Positions 32,872 through 41,859 of a stretch of DNA of 58,703 nucleotides are shown here, in pieces (within the stretch, counting starts at the first letter, position 1; each line of letters starts with the position of its first letter). The stretch spans positions 1 to 58,703 of the forward strand of contig NZ_BJEB01000002.1 of assembly GCF_005405445.1 (NCBI RefSeq), written 5' to 3'. Position numbers and translations under genes: made by a program. The notes under the pieces are model-generated. The model did no database searches, was not told the DNA's origin, and saw nothing but the letters and a program-made list of their open reading frames with translations. Source of the DNA: Paucilactobacillus nenjiangensis (lineage in GTDB: Bacteria > Bacillota > Bacilli > Lactobacillales > Lactobacillaceae).

Positions 32872-34731
32872 TTATTTCTTGTCTTTAGGGTCTACTTCCT
32901 CAAAGTCACCATCAACGGTATTGTCATCTGACTTCTTACCATATGAACCATCAGCTGCACCGCTACCTGCTCCATCAGCACCTTGGGCGTCTTGAGCTTG
33001 TTGATACAACTTAACAGTTAATTCTTGAACGATTTCATTCAATTCGTCCTTCTTGGTCTTCATGTCTTCGGTGTTGCCGTCTTCTTTAGCCTTCTTTAAT
33101 GCATCACGTGCATCTTCAGCCTTTTTGACTTCTTCATCGGTAACTTTACCTTTAAGGTCTTTCAAAGTCTTATCAACTTGGAATAATAGTTGATCAACTT
33201 CATTATTCAAATCAACTTCTTCTTTTTTAGCCTTATCAGCTTCTTCGTTTTCTGAAGCTTCCTTCATCATACGATCGATTTCGTCATCTGAAAGTCCTGA
33301 ATTACTCTTGATGGTAATCTTTTGTTCCTTGTTAGTACCCAAATCTTTAGCTGATACATTTACAATACCGTTCTTATCGATATCAAATGTAACTTGAATT
33401 TGTGGAACACCACGAGGAGCAGCAGGAATATCACTTAATTGGAAGTTACCTAGTGTCTTGTTGTCAGCGGCCATTGGACGTTCACCTTGTAACACATGGA
33501 TATCAACAGCTGGTTGGTTATCAGCGGCAGTTGAGAATGTTTGGCTCTTTGAAGTAGGAATAGTAGTATTCCGTTCAATCAATTGAGTCATCACACCACC
33601 CATAGTTTCGATACCAAGTGAAAGTGGCGTAACATCAAGTAAAACAACATCCTTAACATCACCAGTTAAGACACCACCTTGAACCGCAGCACCAATTGCA
33701 ACGGCTTCATCAGGGTTGATTGAGTGGTTAGGTTCTTTACCAGTTAATTCTTTAACAGCTTCTTGAACGGCTGGAATACGAGTTGAACCACCATTTAAGA
33801 TCACTTCGTCAAGGTCGCCAAATGATAAATCGGCATCCTTCAAAGCGTTCAATACTGGTTGTTTTGTGCGTTCTACAAGATCAACAGTTAATTGGTTGAA
33901 CTTAGCACGACTCATAGTTTTTTCCATGTGAAGTGGTCCAGCAGCACCGGCCGAGATAAATGGAAGACTGATCGTAGCTTCGTTAGCGCTAGAAACGTCC
34001 TTCTTAGCCTTTTCAGCAGCATCCTTCAAACGTTGTAAGGCCATCTTGTCTTGAGCTAAATCAACGCCATTTTCGGCCTTGAATTCTTCAACAAGCCAGT
34101 CGATAATCTTTTGGTCAAAGTCATCCCCACCTAAATGAGTATCACCATTAGTTGAAAGTACTTGGAACACGCCATCGCCTAATTCAAGGATGGAAACATC
34201 AAAAGTACCACCACCAAGGTCATATACAAGCACTTTTTCATCTTTATCTTGCTTGTCGAGACCATATGCCAATGAAGATGCAGTTGGTTCGTTGATAATC
34301 CGCTTAACATCTAAGCCGGCAATTTTACCAGCATCTTTAGTAGCTTGACGTTGGGCATCGTTGAAGTATGCAGGTACCGTAACAACGGCTTGTGTCACTT
34401 CATCACCAATATAATCTTCAGCATATTTCTTCAAATATTGAAGAATCATTGCTGAAATTTCTTGTGGAGTATACTTCTTACCTTCTACTTCAACCGTATA
34501 ACCAGCTTCACCCATGTGACTCTTGATTGATACGATTGTGTTAGGATTTGTGATTGCTTGACGTTTAGCAACTTCACCAACTTGAGTTTCGCCATCTTTA
34601 AATGAAACAACAGATGGTGTTGTCCGGCTACCTTCTGGGTTAGTAATGATTTTAGGTTCATTACCTTCCATTACAGCAACAGCTGAGTTTGTAGTTCCTA
34701 AATCAATTCCGATAATCTTATTACTTGCCAT
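32872..34731 (-). CDS. dnaK: Chaperone DnaK (Hsp70)
   Basis: A 619-aa ATP-dependent chaperone. The nucleotide-binding domain begins with [18 protein letters not shown], has the phosphate-binding [12 protein letters not shown] and the second [12 protein letters not shown] signature, and lacks the loop absent in Gram-positive DnaK. The substrate domain follows ([14 protein letters not shown]), and the C-terminus is acidic ([14 protein letters not shown]). It is transcribed from the CIRCE-controlled hrcA promoter. Confidence 0.98.
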   Translation of the reverse strand: MASNKIIGIDLGTTNSAVAVMEGNEPKIITNPEGSRTTPSVVSFKDGETQVGEVAKRQAITNPNTIVSIKSHMGEAGYTVEVEGKKYTPQEISAMILQYLKKYAEDYIGDEVTQAVVTVPAYFNDAQRQATKDAGKIAGLDVKRIINEPTASSLAYGLDKQDKDEKVLVYDLGGGTFDVSILELGDGVFQVLSTNGDTHLGGDDFDQKIIDWLVEEFKAENGVDLAQDKMALQRLKDAAEKAKKDVSSANEATISLPFISAGAAGPLHMEKTMSRAKFNQLTVDLVERTKQPVLNALKDADLSFGDLDEVILNGGSTRIPAVQEAVKELTGKEPNHSINPDEAVAIGAAVQGGVLTGDVKDVVLLDVTPLSLGIETMGGVMTQLIERNTTIPTSKSQTFSTAADNQPAVDIHVLQGERPMAADNKTLGNFQLSDIPAAPRGVPQIQVTFDIDKNGIVNVSAKDLGTNKEQKITIKSNSGLSDDEIDRMMKEASENEEADKAKKEEVDLNNEVDQLLFQVDKTLKDLKGKVTDEEVKKAEDARDALKKAKEDGNTEDMKTKKDELNEIVQELTVKLYQQAQDAQGADGAGSGAADGSYGKKSDDNTVDGDFEEVDPKDKK

Positions 34732-34770
34732 GTTAAACTTACCTCTTCTTATTATTTTTATTTATTTTAA

Positions 34771-35340
34771 TTATTGGGAAACAACGACCATTGCTGGACG
34801 TAAAACTCGATCTTTTAACTGATAACCAGCCTGTAGTACTTGAACGACTGTATCAGCCTCTTGTCCATCTTCAGCGGGAACTGTTTGCACAGCCTGATGA
34901 AGCGTTGGATCAAATTTTTTACCAAGTGATTCAATCTCGGTCACCGAATTGCCGGTTAAAGCTTCATCTAAATGATCATGGACCATTTGAATTCCCTTCT
35001 TTAACTGTTGCCCATTTTCATCACTGACTTCAATTTCAAGAGCTCGTTTCAAATTATCCATGACTGGTAAAATTGCTTTAGCCAATGATTGACCATCATA
35101 TTTTAACAGATTGGATTGTTCCTTTTTGAAACGATTGTTCATATTTTGAATTTCAGCTTGTTCACGGAGCAGTGAATCTTCTGCTGCCGCTAGTTTAGCC
35201 TTGAGTTGATCTACTTCAGAAACTTCTTCGGTTTTTACTTCGGGAGCATCTGTGGTTTCATCAACTTCAGGTGTTTCAACTTGTTCTTCTTTGACTTCCT
35301 CGACAGCTTCATCGGCTGTCTTGTGTTCGTCTTTAGCCAT
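34771..35340 (-). CDS. grpE: GrpE nucleotide exchange factor
   Basis: A 189-aa GrpE protein that releases ADP from DnaK. The acidic N-terminus (about 1-45) leads to a long coiled-coil helix (EVDQLKAKLAAAEDSLLREQAEIQNMNNRFKKE) and the compact C-terminal beta domain ending QAGYQLKDRVLRPAMVVVSQ. The gene lies 14 bases after hrcA and 39 bases before dnaK, consistent with one operon. Confidence 0.97.
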   Translation of the reverse strand: MAKDEHKTADEAVEEVKEEQVETPEVDETTDAPEVKTEEVSEVDQLKAKLAAAEDSLLREQAEIQNMNNRFKKEQSNLLKYDGQSLAKAILPVMDNLKRALEIEVSDENGQQLKKGIQMVHDHLDEALTGNSVTEIESLGKKFDPTLHQAVQTVPAEDGQEADTVVQVLQAGYQLKDRVLRPAMVVVSQ

Positions 35341-35354
35341 TAATATGGAACCTC

Positions 35355-36395
35355 CTATTGATCGTAGTAACGGTGATAATAATCTAGCATTTGCTTAGCT
35401 AGTTCTTCGCGAAAAGCACTAACTAATCCAATCGTTCGAGAATATGGCATCCGTGTTGGCCCAAGCACGGCAATGATGCCTTTCCCATATTGATCCACAT
35501 CATACGTCGCGGTAATTAAACTAAAATCATCTAATAATTTATTAGAAATTTCAGAACCAATCCGCACGTTGATATTATCATCAAGTGGGTCAAGAACGGT
35601 TGACAAACTTTCGTTTTGATCTAGCAGTCTATATAGTGCTTGGAGTGCATTGGGATCATGATTGTGTGAAAAACCTAATAGATTCATTTTTCCACCAACG
35701 AAAAATTGTTCGCTAGACACATGTGATAAAATGTTATCAAAAATATTAAGCACTCCACTTGGGCTCCGCATGTAGGACTTAATCCGCAATGGAATATCTT
35801 GTTGCAATCTCGTCAAAACTTCAGTTAATGGTAACCCTGATAATTGATCATTAATGAGTCGAATCACTGACTCTAACTCATCGGTGTTCATATCTCGGGG
35901 AATGGTGAACGTTTGGCTTTCAACATCTCCACTATCAGTAACCAAGATTGCCATGACTTGCTGATTACCTAATGGCACTAAACGAAAACCACTCAAGCGA
36001 GCCATTTTTTGTTCTGGCTTTAACGTGAATGTCGTAAATGTTGTTAAGTCGGATAAGATATCAGCCGACCTGGCAACAATTTCATCTATTTTATTAAAAT
36101 CTTGGCCAAACGAATTCTGAATAATTGCCACATCACTCGCATCGACGGCCTGCTTATCTAGCAAATTATCGACATAATACCGATAACCGACTGTTGAAGG
36201 CACCCGACCAGATGACGAATGTTCCTTGGCGATTAATCCCATTTCCTCAAGTGCAGCCATTTCATTACGAATAGTCGCTGAACTGACTTTCTCAGGTAAA
36301 CTGTCTGCCAATAACTTTGAACCAACCGGTTGCCCTGTGGCCGTGTAATGGCGTACAATTGCTTGCAGGATATCACTTTGACGTTTTGTTAACAT
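35355..36395 (-). CDS. hrcA: Heat-inducible repressor HrcA
   Basis: A 346-aa repressor of class I heat-shock genes that binds CIRCE. The N-terminal winged helix (MLTKRQSDILQAIVRHYTATGQPVGSKLLADSLPEKVSSATIRNEMAALEE) is clear, followed by the GAF-like effector domain. The C-terminal family segment is GKGIIAVLGPTRMPYSRTIGLV. The ATG is chosen because it starts the family sequence and AAGGAAG precedes it; twelve further codons upstream are open but run through the CIRCE half-site. Confidence 0.96.
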   Translation of the reverse strand: MLTKRQSDILQAIVRHYTATGQPVGSKLLADSLPEKVSSATIRNEMAALEEMGLIAKEHSSSGRVPSTVGYRYYVDNLLDKQAVDASDVAIIQNSFGQDFNKIDEIVARSADILSDLTTFTTFTLKPEQKMARLSGFRLVPLGNQQVMAILVTDSGDVESQTFTIPRDMNTDELESVIRLINDQLSGLPLTEVLTRLQQDIPLRIKSYMRSPSGVLNIFDNILSHVSSEQFFVGGKMNLLGFSHNHDPNALQALYRLLDQNESLSTVLDPLDDNINVRIGSEISNKLLDDFSLITATYDVDQYGKGIIAVLGPTRMPYSRTIGLVSAFREELAKQMLDYYHRYYDQ

Positions 36396-36411
36396 AATTA
36401 TCACTTCCTTT

Positions 36412-36438
36412 TTAGCACTCGACTCACTCAAGTGCTAA
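36412..36438. promoter_or_regulatory. CIRCE operator
   Basis: TTAGCACTC (36412-36420), a 9-base spacer, and AAGTGCTAA (36430-36438). This matches the CIRCE consensus except for one base in the second half-site. Confidence 0.95.
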
Positions 36439-36449
36439 ACACAATCTAT

Positions 36450-36478
36450 AATATACCAAGTCCGCAATTTAAAGTCAA
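36450..36478 (-). promoter_or_regulatory. hrcA-grpE-dnaK promoter
   Basis: On the minus strand TTGACT (36473-36478), 17 bases, TATATT (36450-36455), with CIRCE immediately downstream over the transcription start. Confidence 0.88.
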
Positions 36479-36622
36479 GAAAAGTCAACATTTTTTAGCC
36501 TATTTTGCAAGCAACTTTCGCTTTAGCTAAGTCGATATCAAAATCTTCCACAAACGACTTAGACTTTGTATGATAAAGTAATTTACCAAAATTTTGAATT
36601 AATTTTAATATTAGGAGCTCTC

Positions 36623-37000
36623 ATGTCAGATACAGAAAAAAATCGTTATGTTCAACCAAGCAATGTCAAAGAAGCAATGGAAACCATCCAAGGTTTGTTC
36701 AATCAATATCGTAAAGCCGACTTAACGATGGAATTACTCAAGTATCATCAAAACTTAGTCTTACGGCTCCAGTCTGATATTCACGAGGAAGCGGTGCGTG
36801 AAAATAATCCTTCACAATTAGTCACGCTAGAAAAAATGATTGGAGATATGCAATTTTGGACAAAACAACGGATGAGCGACGAACCATTTGCGTACAAAAT
36901 GAAAAATTTTAAACTCGTCAATGAAAATAAAACTAAATTTAAACGCCACGTAATTAAAGGTGGTAAAGCTGGCGGTTCACACCGGTCATCACGACACTAA
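36623..37000 (+). CDS. Small conserved hypothetical protein
   Basis: A 125-aa hydrophilic, helical protein I do not recognise by function. The first three quarters are mixed charged helices (SNVKEAMETIQGLFNQYRKADLTMELLKYH), and the C-terminus is strongly basic and glycine-rich (HVIKGGKAGGSHRSSRH), which could contact nucleic acid. AGGAG precedes this ATG; earlier in-frame codons are not supported. It is divergent from hrcA, and a perfect terminator follows. Confidence 0.8.
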   Translation: MSDTEKNRYVQPSNVKEAMETIQGLFNQYRKADLTMELLKYHQNLVLRLQSDIHEEAVRENNPSQLVTLEKMIGDMQFWTKQRMSDEPFAYKMKNFKLVNENKTKFKRHVIKGGKAGGSHRSSRH

Positions 37001-37038
37001 AAAAAGTTACTTTGATAAATTTTCAAAGTAACTTTTTT
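37001..37038. terminator. Bidirectional terminator
   Basis: AAAAAGTTACTTTG faces CAAAGTAACTTTTTT with no mismatches, between convergent genes. Confidence 0.92.
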
Positions 37039-37040
37039 GA

Positions 37041-37838
37041 TTACCAAATGCGTTTTTTACCATTAAATAGTTGTGGCTTGGCTGGTAATTGACGATACTT
37101 CCAAAGTGACCGAATCGAATATGCAATTGACACAATTCCGATTAGGTAAAACCATGGATTCGCCGCCATCGAGAAGTAATGACTGCTCAATGCCCACATA
37201 TTCATTGGAATAAAGCTATTCACGGTGCCAATAAAGATGACAATCGCCAAGCCCATTGATCCACCCGTTTGTGTTTTTCGTTGTTCCCAGTAGAGTCCAG
37301 GAAAAATGGCCATAATGACATTAGTAAAGATGAACCATTTGAACATGTATGGATCGTGCATAAAGACCCGGAACAAGTTAACAATCGCAATCATCATAAT
37401 GATTTGGACGACAACTTTCCAAAAGGCCTGTCCCACTGTCACTTGACCATTCGGATATAAGTGGCCCCATATCTCGTTTCTTTCAACTGTGATTGCTTTA
37501 TATAAATTGAAAATTTCAAACAGATTCCAAACCATTAGTGCGCCTGAAGCTGACCAGAAGAACCAAAAATTATTATTTGCCAATGCCGCGAGGGCAAAAA
37601 CGATTGCTCCAGTCGAATCATGTGCAAAATAAAACGTGTGCATCCAAATAGGAAACGGTGCACTCTTTTCCCATAAAACTAACGCAAAACTATACATATA
37701 CTCCAAATAACCCATTAGAAACGTAATTCCTGCGACCGTCAGCACAAAGCCAATATGTGGATTGCTAAACGAGAAGGTTTGCAATAAATCTTGTAACCTG
37801 TAATCTGTCGGATATGAATTATATAATTGCTCAATCAT
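37041..37838 (-). CDS. Polytopic membrane protein, TetR-linked
   Basis: A 265-aa protein with about seven membrane helices and many aromatic residues (WFFWSASGALMVWNLFEIFNLY). I do not recognise a family with confidence; the layout and the WE/ND-like motifs are slightly reminiscent of membrane terpene cyclases, but this is weak. GAGG eight bases before the ATG supports the start; ten upstream codons are open. It is divergent from a TetR regulator, the common arrangement for a regulator and its target. Confidence 0.75.
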   Translation of the reverse strand: MIEQLYNSYPTDYRLQDLLQTFSFSNPHIGFVLTVAGITFLMGYLEYMYSFALVLWEKSAPFPIWMHTFYFAHDSTGAIVFALAALANNNFWFFWSASGALMVWNLFEIFNLYKAITVERNEIWGHLYPNGQVTVGQAFWKVVVQIIMMIAIVNLFRVFMHDPYMFKWFIFTNVIMAIFPGLYWEQRKTQTGGSMGLAIVIFIGTVNSFIPMNMWALSSHYFSMAANPWFYLIGIVSIAYSIRSLWKYRQLPAKPQLFNGKKRIW

Positions 37839-37968
37839 AAATATTACCTCACTATACTTTTTCCCCACTTGAGGATAAATCTATGGTATGGTGATTAATA
37901 ATTAAAAACAACGGCAATATTCAACAAGCTATAGATTATTCAACAACAAACAGAAAGATGGGGTCAAT

Positions 37969-38517
37969 ATGGATCGAAGAGTTAAGAAAACTAAACGAGC
38001 AATTCAAACTGCACTAATCACCCTCTTGCAAAAGCACATTTTCACTGAAATTACGGTCAGCGAATTAGCTAGAACGGCTGATATTGATCGTAAAACTTTT
38101 TATTTACACTACCACTCCATCAACGACGTGCTCGATGAATTTGAAGCTGAGTTAACTCAACAGGTGTCTGACATCATCAACGCCAGCGACAGATTTAATT
38201 TAGATTCTTTTATCGACGGCCTGACACACATGATGTTAGAAAAGATTGATATTTTTGCTCACATTTCAAAAAACAATGACTATTCATTTTTACTGGATGA
38301 CTGTAAAAATATTTTGGCTGAGGCATTGTTAAAAGAATCAAAGACCGAAAGCACGCTTGGTCGAGAGGAATTAGATTTCATCACTCATTTCATTGCTTAC
38401 GGGGTGGTTGATACTTACAAAAATTGGCTTAAAACGCCTACCCGGTCAGAAATCGAGCTAAAAAAGACTAGCCTTCATATTAAGAAGCTAGTCTCTAAAT
38501 TGATTCAAACGTATTAA
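37969..38517 (+). CDS. TetR-family transcriptional regulator
   Basis: A 182-aa regulator. The N-terminal helix-turn-helix (RAIQTALITLLQKHIFTEITVSELARTADIDRKTFYLHY) is typical of TetR proteins, in particular the DhaS-like group common in Firmicutes. The C-terminal helical domain would hold a small ligand. Direct repeats ATTCAACAA at 37919-37927 and 37938-37946 in the divergent region are possible contacts. It probably controls itself and the membrane protein at 37041. Its end overlaps the convergent VIT gene by 4 bases. Confidence 0.88.
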   Translation: MDRRVKKTKRAIQTALITLLQKHIFTEITVSELARTADIDRKTFYLHYHSINDVLDEFEAELTQQVSDIINASDRFNLDSFIDGLTHMMLEKIDIFAHISKNNDYSFLLDDCKNILAEALLKESKTESTLGREELDFITHFIAYGVVDTYKNWLKTPTRSEIELKKTSLHIKKLVSKLIQTY

Positions 38518-39236
38518 AGTAAAGTCCCAACGTAAAAGTGAATAAACATCGTAATAATCCCCACAATTACATTTCGGAAAATGGCAATCTTGACCAGTCC
38601 GTCGCCGAGCTTAGCACTTAAAAAGCCGGTCAGTGTAACTGATAAGAGCACCGCTAAAATTGTCCCTGCCCATTTAATATCTGCAGGAAACAGGATAATT
38701 GCCATCAAGGGGAATAGCCCACCTGAGGCCGCTGCAAACATCGAAGAAAAGGCCGCTTGCCATGGATCCATGTAGTGACCGTATTCTAAATCATGTTTCG
38801 TCCTCAAAACGGTTTCCAAGGGCTTCTTTTCCATTAGTTCTTGGGCAATTTCATTGGCAGTCGCCGTCGACACGCCACGGTTCACGTAATAGTCTGCTAC
38901 CTGACTAGTTTCATGTTCAAAGTCATTATCAATCAACTTGCGTTCAGACAGTTCTACCGCCTGCTCAGTGTCCTTTTGTGAACTAACAGATGCATATTCA
39001 CCAGACGACATAGATAAGGCACACGCAATCAAATCTGACACACCAGCCACAATGATTGTCGCTTGATTTGAAGTTGCTACCCCAACTGAGAATAGCACCC
39101 CGACAACAGTTAAGATTCCATCATTAGCACCTAAAACTGCTGCACGAATTGTATTTGATTTTTCAGCTAGCGTTTGTTCACCCGTTGGCTCTTTCACTTG
39201 TTTCACCCGTTTATTATACAAATTGCGTTCCAACAA
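38514..39236 (-). CDS. VIT1/CCC1-family metal transporter (second gene)
   Basis: A 240-aa membrane protein of the VIT/CCC1 family, which exports or sequesters iron or manganese. The signature RAAVLGANDGILTVVGVLFSVG opens the first helix, followed by a charged metal-binding cytoplasmic stretch (EYASVSSQKDTEQAVELSERK) and four more helices. The N-terminus is unclear: the open frame begins at TTG, with GTG alternatives at 39206 and 39197 and no clear ribosome binding site. It overlaps the preceding VIT gene by 23 bases, so translation is probably coupled. Confidence 0.88.
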   Translation of the reverse strand: MLERNLYNKRVKQVKEPTGEQTLAEKSNTIRAAVLGANDGILTVVGVLFSVGVATSNQATIIVAGVSDLIACALSMSSGEYASVSSQKDTEQAVELSERKLIDNDFEHETSQVADYYVNRGVSTATANEIAQELMEKKPLETVLRTKHDLEYGHYMDPWQAAFSSMFAAASGGLFPLMAIILFPADIKWAGTILAVLLSVTLTGFLSAKLGDGLVKIAIFRNVIVGIITMFIHFYVGTLL

Positions 39237-39900
39237 TATATGTCACCACCATCGTTAATAATCCTGCCAATACATTTCTCACAACTGCTTTTTTCGGATC
39301 AGCATTGCCCAGTTTGGCAGCTGCCCAACCTGTAAAGATTAATGCAATCACCACCGAAATCATCGTTACTAAAATTCCATTACCACTACGTAATAAAGTA
39401 ATTGTCAGCAACGGTAAGGCTGAACCAATTGGGAAAGAAATCATTGAAGCAATTGCCGCTGATATAGCACTCGTTTTTTCATTAGGATTAAAACCATAAC
39501 GTTCACGAACACCCACTTCTAGCGGCTGATCTTGCAGCATTTCATTGGTTGCTTTCGCAGCTAAGGTATCCGAAATACCTGTCGCAACATATTTATTTTT
39601 GATATACTCAAATTCACGACCGAAATTGTTATCAAGTCGCTCTTTTTCATGAATCATCGCCATTTTTTCACTATCACGTTGGGTGCTGACTGACACCCAT
39701 TCGCCCATGGCCATTGAAATAGTGCCGGCTAACATTCCCGCTAAGCCGGACAATAAGATTGCGTATGTACTGACTCTGGCGCCAGCCACCCCGATAACAA
39801 TCCCAGCTACCGAGACAATTCCATCATTTGCGCCCATAACCCCGGCACGAATGATATTGACCCTCGCAGCCAAACTAATTTTTTTGTTAGTATTCTTCAT
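39214..39900 (-). CDS. VIT1/CCC1-family metal transporter (first gene)
   Basis: A 228-aa paralogue of the following gene, with RAGVMGANDGIVSVAGIVIGVAGA in the first helix, MAMGEWVSVSTQRDSEKMAMIHEKE in the cytoplasmic metal-binding region and five predicted helices. Such proteins move Fe2+ or Mn2+ out of the cytoplasm. It has its own promoter with a perfect Fur/PerR-type box just downstream, and a Fur-family regulator is encoded divergently, so metal or peroxide control is likely. Confidence 0.9.
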   Translation of the reverse strand: MKNTNKKISLAARVNIIRAGVMGANDGIVSVAGIVIGVAGARVSTYAILLSGLAGMLAGTISMAMGEWVSVSTQRDSEKMAMIHEKERLDNNFGREFEYIKNKYVATGISDTLAAKATNEMLQDQPLEVGVRERYGFNPNEKTSAISAAIASMISFPIGSALPLLTITLLRSGNGILVTMISVVIALIFTGWAAAKLGNADPKKAVVRNVLAGLLTMVVTYIVGTQFV

Positions 39901-39915
39901 TTCTCTGCCCCTAGT

Positions 39916-39930
39916 TTAGAATTATTCTAA
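39916..39930. promoter_or_regulatory. Fur/PerR box upstream of the VIT genes
   Basis: TTAGAATTATTCTAA is a perfect 7-1-7 inverted repeat, differing from the PerR consensus only by a symmetric G/C pair. It lies just after the -10 box of the VIT promoter, where binding would block transcription. Confidence 0.85.
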
Positions 39931-39940
39931 TCTATCTTTA

Positions 39941-39969
39941 AGTATAGTGGTCTTATTTGGGAAAGTAAA
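39941..39969 (-). promoter_or_regulatory. Promoter of the VIT operon
   Basis: On the minus strand TTTACT (39964-39969), 17 bases, TATACT (39941-39946). Confidence 0.75.
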
Positions 39970-40057
39970 GAATTCAGTTTTAAGTTTGATATCTAGAAAC
40001 ATTTGCCAAATAGTGCTTTAATATAGTAAGTAACTTTTATCGAAAGGATCTAGCAAA

Positions 40058-40516
40058 ATGGCTGATGAAAATGTAATTGAACAGACACGCACTGTTCTCA
40101 AAAAACACAACTTAAGAATAACGGCTCAACGACACATTATTTTGGCTTATTTAGCTAGTCACCCTACACATCCAACTGTTGAAATGATTAAGACTGGCCT
40201 CAATCGAAAGCTGCCAAACTTGGGCTCGGCAACCATTTACAACACACTTAATACCCTAGTTGAACATGGGATTGTGATTGAACTGCAAAATGGTGATGGT
40301 AGCACTCATTATGACTATTTTGAACATCATCATTACCATGCAATTTGTGATAATTGTGGGAAAATCACAGATATTGCATTTAAAGATTATCCAAAACTAG
40401 AAAATGAACTTCAAAAACAAGCTGAAAGTTTGTCTGGTTATGCAATTTCCAGTGACGAAATTGCCGTTCACGGTCTTTGCCCTGAATGCCAAATTAAGCT
40501 CAACTTTCATCGATAA
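40058..40516 (+). CDS. Fur-family regulator (PerR-like)
   Basis: A 152-aa metal-dependent repressor. The winged helix (LRITAQRHIILAYLASHPTHPTVEMI, then SATIYNTLNTLVEHGIV) is followed by the metal-binding dimer domain with HHHYHAICDNCGKI and the second zinc pair CPEC near the C-terminus. PerR, Fur and Zur cannot be separated for certain; the PerR-like box by the neighbouring VIT genes favours PerR. AAAGGA precedes the ATG, and a terminator follows. Confidence 0.9.
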   Translation: MADENVIEQTRTVLKKHNLRITAQRHIILAYLASHPTHPTVEMIKTGLNRKLPNLGSATIYNTLNTLVEHGIVIELQNGDGSTHYDYFEHHHYHAICDNCGKITDIAFKDYPKLENELQKQAESLSGYAISSDEIAVHGLCPECQIKLNFHR

Positions 40517-40517
40517 A

Positions 40518-40547
40518 GAAATCGCCCAATTTTGGACGATTTTTTTA
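40518..40547 (+). terminator. Terminator after the Fur/PerR gene
   Basis: AAATCGCCCAA faces TTGGACGATTTTTT with one mismatch and a T run. Confidence 0.85.
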
Positions 40548-40678
40548 GTGTATTCAACTAATTTTAAACGTATCTATTAGATAGACACCTAAATGGGGGT
40601 TGCTCCCCATGGATGTGTTTAGTGATTGACACATGAATCTTCCCTTCAACATTATAGGAAAAAAGAGGTGGTGATTCT

Positions 40679-40813
40679 ATGTGCTCAACTAGGAACGTGA
40701 GGGGTGAAACCTTGGCTGTTGCCATAATTTTATGGTTGCTATCAAGAAGTATAATAAACTTCACAACGGCATATGCAATCATAAAAAAAGCTAACCGTCA
40801 TTATAACGATTAG
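40679..40813 (+). CDS. Candidate 44-aa hydrophobic peptide gene
   Basis: A short frame with a good ribosome binding site (AGAGGTGG, 7 bases before ATG), a plausible promoter (TTGACA at 40626-40631, 18 bases, CATTAT) and a perfect plus-strand terminator at 40846. The peptide has a basic N-terminus, a hydrophobic core (LAVAIILWLLSRSIINF) and a basic tail (IIKKANRHYND), the outline of small membrane-active peptides or type I toxins. Two hairpins lie upstream (40590-40640). No family recognised; the terminator of the opposite ribF transcript overlaps its 3' end. Confidence 0.5.
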   Translation: MCSTRNVRGETLAVAIILWLLSRSIINFTTAYAIIKKANRHYND

Positions 40814-40814
40814 C
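40783..40814 (-). terminator. Terminator of the truB-ribF operon
   Basis: On the minus strand GCTAATCGT faces ACGGTTAGC, then TTTTTTT. One mismatch in a 9-bp stem. Confidence 0.8.
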
Positions 40815-40845
40815 TCCACCATTTCACGTGTCTAGAATCACGCTG

Positions 40846-40873
40846 GGAACTCAGTAGCAGCTGAGTTCCTTTT
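40846..40873 (+). terminator. Terminator after the 44-aa frame
   Basis: GGAACTCAG faces CTGAGTTCC, a perfect 9-bp stem with TAGCAG loop, then TTTT. Confidence 0.8.
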
Positions 40874-40891
40874 ACATATCAAATAATACTA

Positions 40892-41848
40892 CTAATTTTT
40901 AATCTTTTCAACATATCGCTCTAAGATTTTTCGACTATCAATTTCATCTTGTTGCAACTGTTTGATTAAATTTTCTACGGTTGTATATTTAACTTCATCT
41001 CGCAACCAAGATACCCAGCGAACCTCGACATTTTCACCATAAATAGCTTGATTAAAATCGAATAAATTAATTTCCAAGGTTTTTGGTCGCGCATCCCCAA
41101 ACGTAACATTATGACCAATTGAGGCCATTCCGTTATACCATTGATTCGACACTTTCAATTGAACAGCATACACGCCTATTCGTGGCATCCGTTCCTCAAT
41201 TGGCCAATCAATATTTGCCGTTGGAAAACCAAGTGTTCGACCTCGTGCTTCTCCATGAACGACTAAGCCCGTTGTTTGGTATGCATATCCAAATAACTCG
41301 TTTGCTTCAGCAATTTTCCCATCGTCCAATAAGTGGCGAATTTTCGTTGAACTGATTTTTTCTTGATTTTCATTTTCACTTTTCACAATTACCACCTCAA
41401 ATCGGCTCTTCGCGTATCCGGCCAATTTATCCATCGTTGAAATATCGGGTGGCCCATATGTATGATCAAAACCAGCCACAGCAACTTTAGTATGAAATCT
41501 TACCAGGTAATCATCAACAAACTGTTGAGGCCCCAAAGCTGATAGCGCCGAGGTAAAACTAACTACATAAACTAAATCTACCCCTTGAGCTTCTAACAAT
41601 GACAATTTACGAGGCAGCGATGACAAGTAAGTTTGTTGGTTTTTAGTTGTCGTGTAGACAATTGATGGATGATGATCATAGGTTAAGACTGCCAGTGGTA
41701 ACTTGAGTGCTTTGGCCCGTTGCTTGGCCTCTGCAATCACCGCCTGATGTCCTCTATGGACACCATCAAAAAATCCCATCGCGAGCACAATATCTCCACC
41801 TGGTATTTCATTTTGATTAAATGGTTGATGTAAATTAATTACTTTCAC
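40892..41848 (-). CDS. ribF: Bifunctional riboflavin kinase / FAD synthetase
   Basis: A 318-aa enzyme that turns riboflavin into FMN and FAD. The N-terminal adenylyltransferase has VLAMGFFDGVHRGHQAVI and the SSTKIR motif near residue 165. The C-terminal flavokinase has GEARGRTLGFPTANIDW and the catalytic acidic stretch GDARPKTLEINLFDF. It lies 11 bases after truB. It completes the flavin route whose first steps are in the rib operon at 21-24 kb. Confidence 0.96.
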   Translation of the reverse strand: MKVINLHQPFNQNEIPGGDIVLAMGFFDGVHRGHQAVIAEAKQRAKALKLPLAVLTYDHHPSIVYTTTKNQQTYLSSLPRKLSLLEAQGVDLVYVVSFTSALSALGPQQFVDDYLVRFHTKVAVAGFDHTYGPPDISTMDKLAGYAKSRFEVVIVKSENENQEKISSTKIRHLLDDGKIAEANELFGYAYQTTGLVVHGEARGRTLGFPTANIDWPIEERMPRIGVYAVQLKVSNQWYNGMASIGHNVTFGDARPKTLEINLFDFNQAIYGENVEVRWVSWLRDEVKYTTVENLIKQLQQDEIDSRKILERYVEKIKN

Positions 41849-41859
41849 ATTTTCACTTC

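Noticed and set aside
40564-40782. Minus-strand open frame of 72 codons
   Set aside because: No ribosome binding site, no family resemblance, and it lies opposite the better-supported 44-aa frame and its hairpins.
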